Assembly: GCA_934168275.1 (NCBI GenBank)
Contig: CAKPNA010000001.1
Coordinates: 310,001-374,000, forward strand
Origin: an uncultured Bacilli bacterium
Lineage (GTDB): Bacteria > Bacillota_I > Bacilli_A > RF39 > UBA660
Length of the DNA stretch: 64,000 bases
Direction of reading: 5' to 3'
Below the pieces are notes generated by a model. The model ran no database searches. It saw only the letters and a program-made list of their open reading frames with translations, and had not been told where the DNA came from. The position numbers and the translations under genes were made by a program. This document shows positions 45,132-53,848 of the stretch, one piece after another; the stretch's first letter is position 1; every line of letters starts with the position of its first letter.

Positions 45132-45920
45132 TTATTTATCAAAATTAACTTTAATACTACCAATTCCGCCGGAAATATCAACTCTATTATTACCATTACC
45201 ATAAGTTGAACCATCACCAACACTTACCCCATCAATAGTAATATTACCAATACCTTTTTCTACATATATTACATAACTATCTTTATTCTTTAAATTAATA
45301 TTAACTTCTCCAACACCGGCATCCACTGTAGCCTTATTTCTCATAATGCCATTATAAATAAACTGCCCTGCACCAATATCTAGGTCAAGATTATTTATAT
45401 CAGCATCATTAATAACTGCTCTTCCAGCCCCTGTATCAATATCACATTTATTTATAGCGGTTAAACTTTCAATATCAAGATTCCCTACACCTAAATTTAA
45501 GTCAACATCATAACCACTTAACTTATCAATATTAACACTAGAAACACCGGTATCTATTTTAACTTTATCAAATATAAAATTATTAGGTATATATATAGTA
45601 ATATTATTATTTTTAAGACGTTTACCATCAACTACTTTAAGAATACCATTACTATTATTAACAACAACTGATTTATTATTACTCTCTACTCTAAATTTTT
45701 CTCCACTTTTAATTACTAACTTTGAAAAACTTACATTAACATTAAGTTCATTAATACCATCTTCAAACTCTAAAGCATAAACATTATCACTAACTTCTTC
45801 ATGTTTGAACATATTAGCTATACCATCCCCTAAATAATATATTGAAGATACAATACCTGCTATAATACTAATAGCTAAAGCTAGTGCTAAATACTTCATT
45901 ATTTTTGTAAATACTCTCAC
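45132..45920 (-). CDS. DUF4097-type beta-helix envelope protein
   Basis: 262 aa. GTG start 45918-45920 overlaps the TGA of the LiaF-like gene (GTGA) with GGAGGAG upstream; an internal ATG (45897-45899, MKYLALALAIS) would give a cleaner signal anchor. After an N-terminal span come short regular strands (LNVNVSFSKLVIKSG, DVDLNLGVGNLDIES, DLDIGAGQFIYNG, ATVDAGVGEVNINLK) of the DUF4097 beta-helix. DUF4097 proteins commonly sit beside LiaF/PspC-like genes in envelope-stress operons. Confidence 0.78.
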   Translation of the reverse strand: MRVFTKIMKYLALALAISIIAGIVSSIYYLGDGIANMFKHEEVSDNVYALEFEDGINELNVNVSFSKLVIKSGEKFRVESNNKSVVVNNSNGILKVVDGKRLKNNNITIYIPNNFIFDKVKIDTGVSSVNIDKLSGYDVDLNLGVGNLDIESLTAINKCDIDTGAGRAVINDADINNLDLDIGAGQFIYNGIMRNKATVDAGVGEVNINLKNKDSYVIYVEKGIGNITIDGVSVGDGSTYGNGNNRVDISGGIGSIKVNFDK

Positions 45921-46588
45921 TTAATGTCCACTCCTCCAAATAGACAAGTAGCATTAACATAAATAGTCTTCTTATTATCACTATTATTTTCTATTTTATT
46001 ATCAACACCCCCAAAAATAGATGTTGAATTTACTTTAACATTAACATTATCAGAAACTAAAATATCAATTCCCCCAAAAACACTAGTAGCATTAATAACA
46101 ATATCACTAGTTATTTTAGCTTCTCTTAAATCAAGACTAACTCCTCCAAATACACAACTAATAGAGGCACCTTCAAACTTCTCATCACTAGTATTTACTT
46201 TTTGTGATGAAAATACTGCCAAAATTTCTTTATCATTTTCTTTATTCTTACTATTAATTTCTTTTATCTTTTTTGCACTATCACTAAATGTATTTTTAAA
46301 TATAAAAGATAACCCAATAAGAATTAATACTACTGGTACTACCATCTTCCATAAACTACTAAAATCTATTAATCCTTGACAAGATAGTAATAAGAATATA
46401 CCAATAACAAGTCCAACAATATTACCTGTCTTATCTTTATCTTTAAATAAATCTATAAAACAAGGAATAATAATAAATAATGTCCACCAACCATCAAAGA
46501 ATACATCAATAGTAGTAATATCTAAAGCATTAAGTCCTAATACAATGCCAACTACAATCAAAACAATTCCCCATAACATATTCTTCAT
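45917..46588 (-). CDS. LiaF-like membrane protein
   Basis: 223 aa. Four hydrophobic N-terminal spans (NMLWGIVLIVVGIVLGLNAL, GWWTLFIIIPCFIDLF, IVGLVIGIFLLLSC, VVPVVLILIGLSFIF), a Lys/Glu-rich linker, and a repeated C-terminal beta module: CVFGGVSLDLREAKI, TSVFGGIDILV, TSIFGGVDNKI, TCLFGGVDIK. Such FGG-x-x-[DI] repeats are typical of LiaF/DUF2154-type proteins, which in Bacilli restrain the LiaRS cell-envelope stress system. No LiaRS pair is adjacent. AAGGTGTG ribosome site. Confidence 0.82.
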   Translation of the reverse strand: MKNMLWGIVLIVVGIVLGLNALDITTIDVFFDGWWTLFIIIPCFIDLFKDKDKTGNIVGLVIGIFLLLSCQGLIDFSSLWKMVVPVVLILIGLSFIFKNTFSDSAKKIKEINSKNKENDKEILAVFSSQKVNTSDEKFEGASISCVFGGVSLDLREAKITSDIVINATSVFGGIDILVSDNVNVKVNSTSIFGGVDNKIENNSDNKKTIYVNATCLFGGVDIK

Positions 46589-46606
46589 ATCTAATCACAC
46601 CTTTCT

Positions 46607-47773
46607 TTATGCTAACTTATTCCAAGTAAATACATTAGCAATCTCTTTACCATCACTATATAATCTACTATTATCTGAATAATTAATAACCTCAACAACA
46701 CCTAAATCAGAACCACTAAATATATAATAAACCATCATTGAGTATTTATCATATTTTACTTCAAAATAAACAACTTTATAATTATATTTATTAGTAAATT
46801 CATCTGTATCTAATAGTTCTCCCTCTTTTTCAATAGTAGTCATAATATTATTAATAAATTCCGTTGAATATTCATATTCACCATCTAAATTATATACATC
46901 AATATATCCTAAATCACCTGATAAATCATTATTAAGTACATATAAATATCCACCTTCTTCATCATCATATTTCACATATCCTGAAGGAACCGTATACTTA
47001 ATTAATTCTTGTGTCTTATTATCATTATCACCATCATTATTACTATTTCTATTAGCGAAATATACAAGTACACCAATAACTGCTAACAAAAGTACTATAA
47101 CAATAATTGTACTCTTCTTATTTTGCTTTTTATTTTCTACTTCTTTCTTACTATCATAATAATATTTATCATCATCTACTCTAACAACTTCTCCAGAAGT
47201 AAGTAAAATATTTAAAGTATCATTATTAATTTTATCTTCATCACTAAATACATAAGCACTATTACTATCTATTGCCCCTTTATCTAATAATATTTTTTTA
47301 ATTAACATACGATCTTTTTTATCATTACCATTTCTTAAATCAATCTTAATCTTATCACTATTATTAGCTACTTGATTCTTTATTGATTTAATAACTCCAC
47401 TAATACCTAGTAAAGTAAATAATACACTAACAATGTAGTCAGTAATAATACCACCTATAAAATCACTATCACTATATAAATATTTAAAGTTATTAATAGT
47501 AACTGCTGCACCTTCATGAGCAAGTAATAAACAAGGAATAATTACTAAAGTAGCAATAGTAATTGATAATAAAGATACTACTACTATCTTAATAGGTAAA
47601 TTCTTATTAATTTCTCCTTTAAATAATTGATAACCAAATAATGCTCCCATAGCTACAAATATTGCTAATATAGAATACATCATATTACCATATACATAAA
47701 CTAAAACCCATGGTAAAGTAGCAATTAAACCACCTAACATAGCTCCTATCATTGCTAAAACATTCTTCTTCAT
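46607..47773 (-). CDS. Polytopic membrane protein of unknown function
   Basis: 388 aa. N-terminal spans (LAMIGAMLGGLIATLPWVLVYVYG; YSILAIFVAMGALFGYQLF; VVSLLSITIATLVIIPCLL; TDYIVSVLFTLLGISGVI), a charged cytoplasmic loop (RMLIKKILLDKGAIDSNSAYV..), a further span at about 225-243 (STIIVIVLLLAVIGVLVYFA) and an extracellular C-terminal domain (about 262-388). Not recognised. It has GGAGGAG and lies 9 bp from its upstream neighbour and 18 bp from the LiaF-like gene, so it belongs to the same envelope operon. Confidence 0.6.
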   Translation of the reverse strand: MKKNVLAMIGAMLGGLIATLPWVLVYVYGNMMYSILAIFVAMGALFGYQLFKGEINKNLPIKIVVVSLLSITIATLVIIPCLLLAHEGAAVTINNFKYLYSDSDFIGGIITDYIVSVLFTLLGISGVIKSIKNQVANNSDKIKIDLRNGNDKKDRMLIKKILLDKGAIDSNSAYVFSDEDKINNDTLNILLTSGEVVRVDDDKYYYDSKKEVENKKQNKKSTIIVIVLLLAVIGVLVYFANRNSNNDGDNDNKTQELIKYTVPSGYVKYDDEEGGYLYVLNNDLSGDLGYIDVYNLDGEYEYSTEFINNIMTTIEKEGELLDTDEFTNKYNYKVVYFEVKYDKYSMMVYYIFSGSDLGVVEVINYSDNSRLYSDGKEIANVFTWNKLA

Positions 47774-47782
47774 AAACTCCTC

Positions 47783-49060
47783 CTACATTTCATATTTTCT
47801 TCCATAGCCTTTATTATTACTATCACCAAATATTATATCACAAAAATATAAATAATTCTTATGATCTTTATGATCATTAATAATATAAATTAAATCTTCA
47901 CACTTTGTAATATCATAAAAAGTAGCTAGCATCAATAATTTCCTAAGTGTATACTTATTATCACCCACTTCAAATATCTCTGAAGCCATAAACATCATCT
48001 CATCATGTAATCCAACATAAGAGTCTTCACTAATCTCAATATCGCCAATCTTATCTATAGCCTTATCTACATTACCATCTAAATATAATTTATCACTAAT
48101 ATTATCTAAAGAATATAATAGTCTCTTATAAACCATTCCTAAGTCTTTACGATAACCATATTTTGTCATAAAAGCTTTTATTCTATTTAAATACGTTAAA
48201 TAAAATAATCTATTCTCTAACTCATTCTTCTTATCATTAGAACAAATACCACCAAAAATATCATCTAAATCACTATCTACTTCATCATTCATTTTATTGA
48301 TAAAATAAATATAACTAATCTCATCTGATAACTTTAATGTAAATAATTTATGTCTAGCATCTCCAAATATTGAATATTGATAAGTACTATATAACATACT
48401 CTCTACATCATCCCAAGAATCATCTTCTTCTACATAAAAGTCACTCTTCATATACAAATCCATATTAAGAGGTTCCATTACATAATCATTAACTTCTAAT
48501 AAATCAAGCATTGTACCGGTTAAAGACTCTGCACTATATCCTGGAAGTAAATGTATTTGAAGTAAAAATCCTGCTCTAAGTCTTAATAACTTAGCAATTT
48601 CTTTTCTTAATACTTCATTATCTTTTTCAGTATATAAGTGTTGATATTTTCTCTCTAGTTCACTTTCTAGTTTCATATAATCAATTAAAGACTCTCTCAT
48701 CGTATAAATTCCTAAAACTGCTAAAAGACTAAAATCTGTTGTAATTAAAGATATTTCATTTTCTATTTCATCTCTATCTTTAATCATCTTTGCTAAAGCA
48801 ACTAATTCTTTATAACTAATATTATCTTTAACCTTAACTATATCTCCACTTATCTCAAAATAATTAGAATATTTCTTAACAAAATTATTTATCTTTTCAA
48901 GTTCTACATCTCTATCTACAGGAATAACCTCACCCGTAATATTAGTTGCTCTATTTCTAAATTCCGTTAACTTATCAACACTAATATCTTTCTTATTCTC
49001 ATATTGATATAAACATTGAAACCCTAATACATTAATATAATCATAATATTTATTTATCAT
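47783..49060 (-). CDS. Uncharacterised helical cytoplasmic protein
   Basis: 425 aa, no signal or span, predominantly helical with many Asp/Glu/Lys/Tyr. Stretches such as EKINNFVKKYSNYFEISGDIVKV and ELENRLFYLTYLNRIKAFMTKYGYR show no motif I recognise. GGGGGAG ribosome site. It is downstream of the NlpC/P60 hydrolase gene (22 bp) and upstream of the membrane protein, LiaF-like, DUF4097 and DUF362 genes, apparently as one long transcript. Confidence 0.55.
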   Translation of the reverse strand: MINKYYDYINVLGFQCLYQYENKKDISVDKLTEFRNRATNITGEVIPVDRDVELEKINNFVKKYSNYFEISGDIVKVKDNISYKELVALAKMIKDRDEIENEISLITTDFSLLAVLGIYTMRESLIDYMKLESELERKYQHLYTEKDNEVLRKEIAKLLRLRAGFLLQIHLLPGYSAESLTGTMLDLLEVNDYVMEPLNMDLYMKSDFYVEEDDSWDDVESMLYSTYQYSIFGDARHKLFTLKLSDEISYIYFINKMNDEVDSDLDDIFGGICSNDKKNELENRLFYLTYLNRIKAFMTKYGYRKDLGMVYKRLLYSLDNISDKLYLDGNVDKAIDKIGDIEISEDSYVGLHDEMMFMASEIFEVGDNKYTLRKLLMLATFYDITKCEDLIYIINDHKDHKNYLYFCDIIFGDSNNKGYGRKYEM

Positions 49061-49081
49061 ACCAAAACTCCCCCATAATTT

Positions 49082-51040
49082 TTAAAACCCACTTGGATAA
49101 CTACTATTATCCATATGAGTATATTTACTAATTAAATCTTCCCCTTTTATAATAATATAACCACCTGTTGATGTATAAGCATGAACATTAACTACTAGTC
49201 CATTATTTCTTCCTGCTTCTTCCGCTACGATAAAGCCTTTATCAGTTTTGCCAACAATTATCTTAACGTGTCCTGTCGTTCTCATTACATCACCAACTTC
49301 ACCATTTTCCTTAGAAACCGGAAGCCCATTCCAATAATAATAACTATTAGCAAGTATTGAATTATAAACAATACCAGTATTTAAATATGTCCAATTGACA
49401 AAGCCATCACAGTCCATTCCATAATAATAGTATCCATCATATGTTGGATTATTTCTATAAATACCCCATGAACCATAAGCTCCTATTGAACTAGTCTTAC
49501 CACCTCTCCAATAAGGAATAGTAATACCATATTTTTGATATAACCCTGTTGCGAGAACAACACCTGCTGTGGCAGCACCTGTCTTTGTATAAAGTCCTGC
49601 TGCTCTAACAGATCTAGCCATTAACTTATTAAAGTCATCAATACTACCACCCTTACTACTCATATAATTGCTTAAAGCTTGACCCTTTAAAATACTTCCA
49701 CTGTTTTTAATAACATCTGTTCCAATATTAATCTTTGCAGCTTGACTAATATTTCCTTGTGTATCTTCAACCCATACATATGTAGTTCCTGGCAACCTTG
49801 CCACTTCTAAACTATCTAAACTAGTTGCTAAATAACCACCACTCTTACTAGGTCTTTGATTAGTATAACTAAAATAATATCCTGAAATAGTATATCCATT
49901 CCTACTAGTCTTTATTGAAACAAAGATTCCATCATTACTAATACTACTAATAGTAGGTCCTGTATTATCATTTGTTACCTTACAACTAATATCCTTACTA
50001 TTACCTGAATTATCATATACCGTCACATTAACTGTACTATTATAGTCTCCCGTAATAGTTATCTTAGGATACACATAACTAACTCCATTAATAACATAAC
50101 GATTAATACCTGAAGATGCTTCAGCACTAACATTAAGAATCGTTTTCTCGTTTTTAAATGAACCACTACAAGATGCTGAAGTAATACCTTTATCAATATT
50201 ACTAACTGTTATACTTGCTTCTTTCGTAAACCCATTCTTATCATAAACAACAAACTTATATTCACCATTATCTTTTACTTTATATTTATAACTTTTATCA
50301 TTTACTTTATTATTATCTGGAAGTAATAAATAATCAAAATAACTATCTTTAACAGAAACTATAATATCTGTACTTGCCGTAACTTTAGTATTAGCTAAAC
50401 TAAGTTTAATGCTAATATCATAAACAACTACTTTTCTAACCGCAAAAGCATATACTCCTGCCGAATTAGTTGTAAAATAAGTAACACTATATCGACCATT
50501 CTTGTTAATATTAATATTATTATTAGTAATTACCTTACTAGTAATATCACCATCAACGGTATCAATAGCCTGATAACCTTCTTCTGTATAATCACTGCCC
50601 TTCAGTAAGTAAACCGTCTCATCACCATTTAACTTAATATCAGTCTTACCACCTTCAACAACACTAACATACCTAACCTTAGTAATATTACCTATACTAT
50701 AACTAATTTGATAATTACCAACCTTATTTGTATCTAAATTAGATTTAACTACTACACGATCTGTTAAATCATTTGACTTACTATCATAAGCTGAATAACC
50801 AAGTTCACTATATTCATGATTTAAATAAATAGTAATATTATCTGCACCATTTATAACTAAATAATAGTCAACATTATTAACACTAAGAATAATAATACCA
50901 ATAATAATTAAAAATATTGATACCGCCCCCACTATTATTGAAGACTTACCCTTAAACTTATTCAAATCAAAATTAAACTTTTTCCTTCCACTTTCATTAT
51001 CATCATCTTCATCAACATTATTAGCCTTATTAAAAAACAT
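49082..51040 (-). CDS. Anchored NlpC/P60-type cell-wall hydrolase with DUF5011/Ig-like repeats
   Basis: 652 aa from ATG 51038-51040 behind GGAGG. Acidic N-terminus, span at about 33-52. Next, two DUF5011-like immunoglobulin repeats (NHEYSELGYSAYDSKSNDLT...VGNYQISYSI; YTEEGYQAIDTVDGDITSKV...NGRYSVTYFT) and two or three further Ig-like domains. The C-terminal hydrolase has its probable catalytic Cys in YGMDCDGFVNW and His in TGHVKIIVGK, the arrangement of NlpC/P60 endopeptidases that cut peptidoglycan stem peptides. Located outside the membrane. First gene of the envelope run ending at the DUF362 gene. Confidence 0.83.
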   Translation of the reverse strand: MFFNKANNVDEDDDNESGRKKFNFDLNKFKGKSSIIVGAVSIFLIIIGIIILSVNNVDYYLVINGADNITIYLNHEYSELGYSAYDSKSNDLTDRVVVKSNLDTNKVGNYQISYSIGNITKVRYVSVVEGGKTDIKLNGDETVYLLKGSDYTEEGYQAIDTVDGDITSKVITNNNININKNGRYSVTYFTTNSAGVYAFAVRKVVVYDISIKLSLANTKVTASTDIIVSVKDSYFDYLLLPDNNKVNDKSYKYKVKDNGEYKFVVYDKNGFTKEASITVSNIDKGITSASCSGSFKNEKTILNVSAEASSGINRYVINGVSYVYPKITITGDYNSTVNVTVYDNSGNSKDISCKVTNDNTGPTISSISNDGIFVSIKTSRNGYTISGYYFSYTNQRPSKSGGYLATSLDSLEVARLPGTTYVWVEDTQGNISQAAKINIGTDVIKNSGSILKGQALSNYMSSKGGSIDDFNKLMARSVRAAGLYTKTGAATAGVVLATGLYQKYGITIPYWRGGKTSSIGAYGSWGIYRNNPTYDGYYYYGMDCDGFVNWTYLNTGIVYNSILANSYYYWNGLPVSKENGEVGDVMRTTGHVKIIVGKTDKGFIVAEEAGRNNGLVVNVHAYTSTGGYIIIKGEDLISKYTHMDNSSYPSGF

Positions 51041-51107
51041 TATTTCAACCTCCAAATATTCACATTATATAAAAGTTAATAATCCTTAACTAAATTCATT
51101 AACAAAA

Positions 51108-51184
51108 TGGCGTCCTCGGCCAGAATCGAACTGGCACTCTATTGCTTAGGAGGCAATTGCGTTATCCTATTACGCTACGAGGAC
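51108..51184 (-). tRNA. tRNA-Arg(CCU)
   Basis: Minus strand: acceptor GTCCTCG/CGAGGAC, anticodon stem ATTGC/GCAAT with loop CTCCTAA (anticodon CCT), T-arm CCAGTTCGATTCTGG, encoded CCA. It reads AGG. Confidence 0.93.
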
Positions 51185-51236
51185 ATACCACAAAATAATT
51201 ATATCATACTTTTATATATTTCAAACAATAATAATT

Positions 51237-51261
51237 AAAAAAGTAAATCTCTTCAATTTAC
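51237..51261 (-). terminator. Terminator after tmk
   Basis: Minus strand GTAAAT-TGAAGAG-ATTTAC followed by T6. Confidence 0.7.
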
Positions 51262-51271
51262 CTTTAACTAT

Positions 51272-51955
51272 CTATAATTCTTTTAAAATATAATTATAAA
51301 GTTCTTCATTAATATCATCAATAGTTCTTATATCATTATTATTAACGCACTTTATCTCATAAAAGTCATACTTCTTTGCTAACTCTAAATAAGCCCTCTC
51401 AGCATGTAACAAATGTTCTTTAGAACTTTCTAATTGATCTAATTTTTCCTCTTTTACTCTACTTTCCTTAAGTTTAACCGATGCCTCATATGGCATATGC
51501 AAGAATACTTTTATATCCGCTCTTGGTAATTCAAGTAATTCAAACTCCAATTTCTCAATCCAAGAAAACATCTCATCCCTTTTTTTCTTAGTAGTAAGTT
51601 TTCCACCTTGATGAGCCATATTAGAATATACATATCTATCAAGTACTACATTATAACCTTTCTTTAAATCTTCTTCAATTACTCCAATATTGTATTTTCT
51701 ATCTGCAGCATAATATAAAGATGATACCTTAGCATCTACATTACTAGCACCTTCACTAAACCAACCTTCACATATATAATCTTTTCCTAAATAAGGACCA
51801 CCAATAATTCTACCTGTTGGACTATTATAATTAGGAAAACTATATTTCTTAACTTTTATTCCATTGCTTTTAAGTTTTTCTATAAGTAAATTAGTTTGAG
51901 TTTCTTTTCCTGAACAATCTGTTCCCTCAACAACAATCAATTTTCCATTTTTCAT
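51272..51955 (-). CDS. tmk: Thymidylate kinase
   Basis: 227 aa. Phosphorylates dTMP to dTDP. P-loop EGTDCSGKET (10-19), FPNYNSPTGRIIGG, the DRY motif LDRYVYSNMAHQGGK, and a lid region LKESRVKEEKLDQLESSKEH. The insert YLGKDYICEGWFSEGASNVDAKVSSLYYAADR is typical of a subgroup found in clostridia and relatives. The Asp in GTDCSGK (instead of GxDGxGK) is a minor variant. AGGTGA ribosome site; single-gene unit with terminator. Confidence 0.88.
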   Translation of the reverse strand: MKNGKLIVVEGTDCSGKETQTNLLIEKLKSNGIKVKKYSFPNYNSPTGRIIGGPYLGKDYICEGWFSEGASNVDAKVSSLYYAADRKYNIGVIEEDLKKGYNVVLDRYVYSNMAHQGGKLTTKKKRDEMFSWIEKLEFELLELPRADIKVFLHMPYEASVKLKESRVKEEKLDQLESSKEHLLHAERAYLELAKKYDFYEIKCVNNNDIRTIDDINEELYNYILKEL

Positions 51956-52130
51956 TTGTTCACCTACTCTCTACATAATAATACCATATTCCCACTACTA
52001 AAATAAATATTTTTTACACAAAATAGACAAATATTTATTTAATAATTAACGGTTTTAAGCATATATTTATTAGAAAATATTAGCATTTTTTAAAAAAACG
52101 TACATTTATTCTATAAATTTCAAAAAAAAG

Positions 52131-52159
52131 TTGACAAAACCATAACTATATGTTAATAT
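52131..52159 (+). promoter_or_regulatory. Promoter of the Cys-rich protein/lipoprotein operon
   Basis: -35 TTGACA (52131-52136), 17-bp spacer, -10 TAATAT (52154-52159). Confidence 0.75.
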
Positions 52160-52191
52160 AGAAAACGATTTTCGTGGAGGGGGAATTATAT

Positions 52192-53829
52192 ATGGACGAA
52201 GATAACAGAAAAGGAAGTTTAGCTAGTTTCTTTATTAAACTAATTATGGTAATTATATTTGCAATATTTGCATTATGGTTATTATCATCAGTTAGTAAAG
52301 GACTAAACAACAACATGAATGACATTAATAACTCGCTTAATACACTAAAAGATAATATTTTCTATGAAAATATTCTAAAAATGAAAGAAGCTGGTAAAGA
52401 ATATTTTACCATCGAAAGATTACCACAAAACGTTGGTGATGTAAAAAGTATTACATTAAGAGAAATGTATGACAAAAAATTATTACTTGAATTAAAAGAC
52501 AAGAATGGAAATGCTTGTTCAGCAGAAAATTCATATGTAAGAGTAGAAAAATTTGATAAAGAATATCAAATGAAAGTATACCTAGAATGTGGTGAAGAAA
52601 AGAATTATATCACCGTAATAATGGGATGCTATGATTATTGTAGTACAACTATTTGTGAAAGAAAAGATAATAACAATAACAATAATAATAATACAATAAT
52701 TAATAATAATCACATTGAATATGAATATAAGAAAACAACAGGTGGTTATTGGACAGACTTTGGTAGTTGGAGTGAATGGTCAAAGATAGGAATAAATAAA
52801 ACAAACTATCGTGACGTTGAAACTAAAACTGTCAATGAACAATACACATATGATAAAACAGTAACTAGCAATCAATATGCAAGTTTCATAACAAGTTGTC
52901 CTAACGGATACGCTAAAACAAGTGATGGTACAAAATGTTATAAAGTTGATTCAACAACTCAAACAACTAACCCTGTATGTCCTGCAACATATAATGGATA
53001 TACACTTGTAAGTAGAAATGGATTTGAATGTAGCTATGCATCAACATCTACTAGTGCAACTAACCCTGTATGTCCTGCAACATATAATGGATATACACTT
53101 ATAAGTAGAAATGGATTTGATTGTACTTATTCATTAACATCTACTAGCACAAGTGATCCTGTATGTCCTACAAAATATGGTAACGGAACATACACAAGTA
53201 TTAGTAACTTTACTTGTTATTACAAAGCAGCCGGAGAATGTCAAAGAGTTACTTACAAAGAACTTGTAACTGATTATTGTGGAACAATAATTTGTGGTCA
53301 ACACTATGAAACAAGATATAAAACAGTATGCCAACCTGACAAAACAATTAGTACACCTGCATCATGTAAAGCCGGATACAATAACATTAATGGTATCTGT
53401 ACTTCAACAAGTATTAAAAATACAACTGTACGCAATGCATCATGTCCAAGTGGTTACAGCAAAAACAATAATACATGTACATCAACAAGCACTAAAAATA
53501 CAACTGTACGTAATGCATCATGTCCAAGTGGTTATAATGCATACAATAATACTTGTCAAAAACAATCACAAGATACTAAATACGTTAGTTTAAATACTAG
53601 TTGCCCTGCTGGATACAACAAAACAAGTGATGGTTCAAGATGTTATAAAGAAGTAACTTCAGTAGTAAAAGCAACAGGTACAAGAAAAGTAACATACTAT
53701 CGTTATAGAATAAGACAATATATCGGTGGTACTGTAGATATTAAATGGAGCAGATCTAATAATGATAGTTCATTAATAAATGCCGGTTATACATTAACAG
53801 GAAATACTAGAACTGTTTCAGGAAAGTAA
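52192..53829 (+). CDS. Anchored Cys-rich repeat surface protein
   Basis: 545 aa from ATG 52192 (GGAGGGGG upstream; the longer GTG at 52174 contains the ribosome site). Span at about 12-31; a coiled segment; an N-terminal domain with Cys pairs (GCYDYCSTTICER) to about 155; a poly-Asn stretch; then Cys-rich repeats. Two near-identical 31-aa units contain NPVCPATYNGYTL[VI]SRNGF[ED]C, with a third diverged copy. Two 26-aa units contain NTTVRNASCPSGY. EGF-like in flavour but no exact family. Two copies of TSCP[NA]GY-K-TSDG bracket the repeat array. Probably disulfide-stabilised outside the cell. Co-transcribed with the lipoprotein 19 bp downstream. Confidence 0.7.
   Translation: MDEDNRKGSLASFFIKLIMVIIFAIFALWLLSSVSKGLNNNMNDINNSLNTLKDNIFYENILKMKEAGKEYFTIERLPQNVGDVKSITLREMYDKKLLLELKDKNGNACSAENSYVRVEKFDKEYQMKVYLECGEEKNYITVIMGCYDYCSTTICERKDNNNNNNNNTIINNNHIEYEYKKTTGGYWTDFGSWSEWSKIGINKTNYRDVETKTVNEQYTYDKTVTSNQYASFITSCPNGYAKTSDGTKCYKVDSTTQTTNPVCPATYNGYTLVSRNGFECSYASTSTSATNPVCPATYNGYTLISRNGFDCTYSLTSTSTSDPVCPTKYGNGTYTSISNFTCYYKAAGECQRVTYKELVTDYCGTIICGQHYETRYKTVCQPDKTISTPASCKAGYNNINGICTSTSIKNTTVRNASCPSGYSKNNNTCTSTSTKNTTVRNASCPSGYNAYNNTCQKQSQDTKYVSLNTSCPAGYNKTSDGSRCYKEVTSVVKATGTRKVTYYRYRIRQYIGGTVDIKWSRSNNDSSLINAGYTLTGNTRTVSGK
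52965..53155 (+). repeat. Two tandem 93-bp coding repeats plus a diverged third
   Basis: The sequence AACTAACCCTGTATGTCCTG starts at 52965 and again at 53058. The copies are nearly identical for most of 93 bp and encode 31-aa Cys repeats. Confidence 0.85.
53415..53575 (+). repeat. Two tandem 78-bp coding repeats
   Basis: TACAACTGTACG-AATGCATC blocks at 53421 and 53499, nearly identical, encode two 26-aa units around NASCPSGY. Confidence 0.85.
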
Positions 53830-53848
53830 ATTTTAAGGGGGAATTAAA

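Noticed and set aside
52965..53575. CRISPR-like or intergenic repeats
   Set aside because: The repeats are coding, in frame, tandem without spacers, and encode Cys-rich units.
53294..53593. 99-codon ORF inside the Cys-rich gene
   Set aside because: Alternative-frame shadow caused by the repetitive coding DNA.
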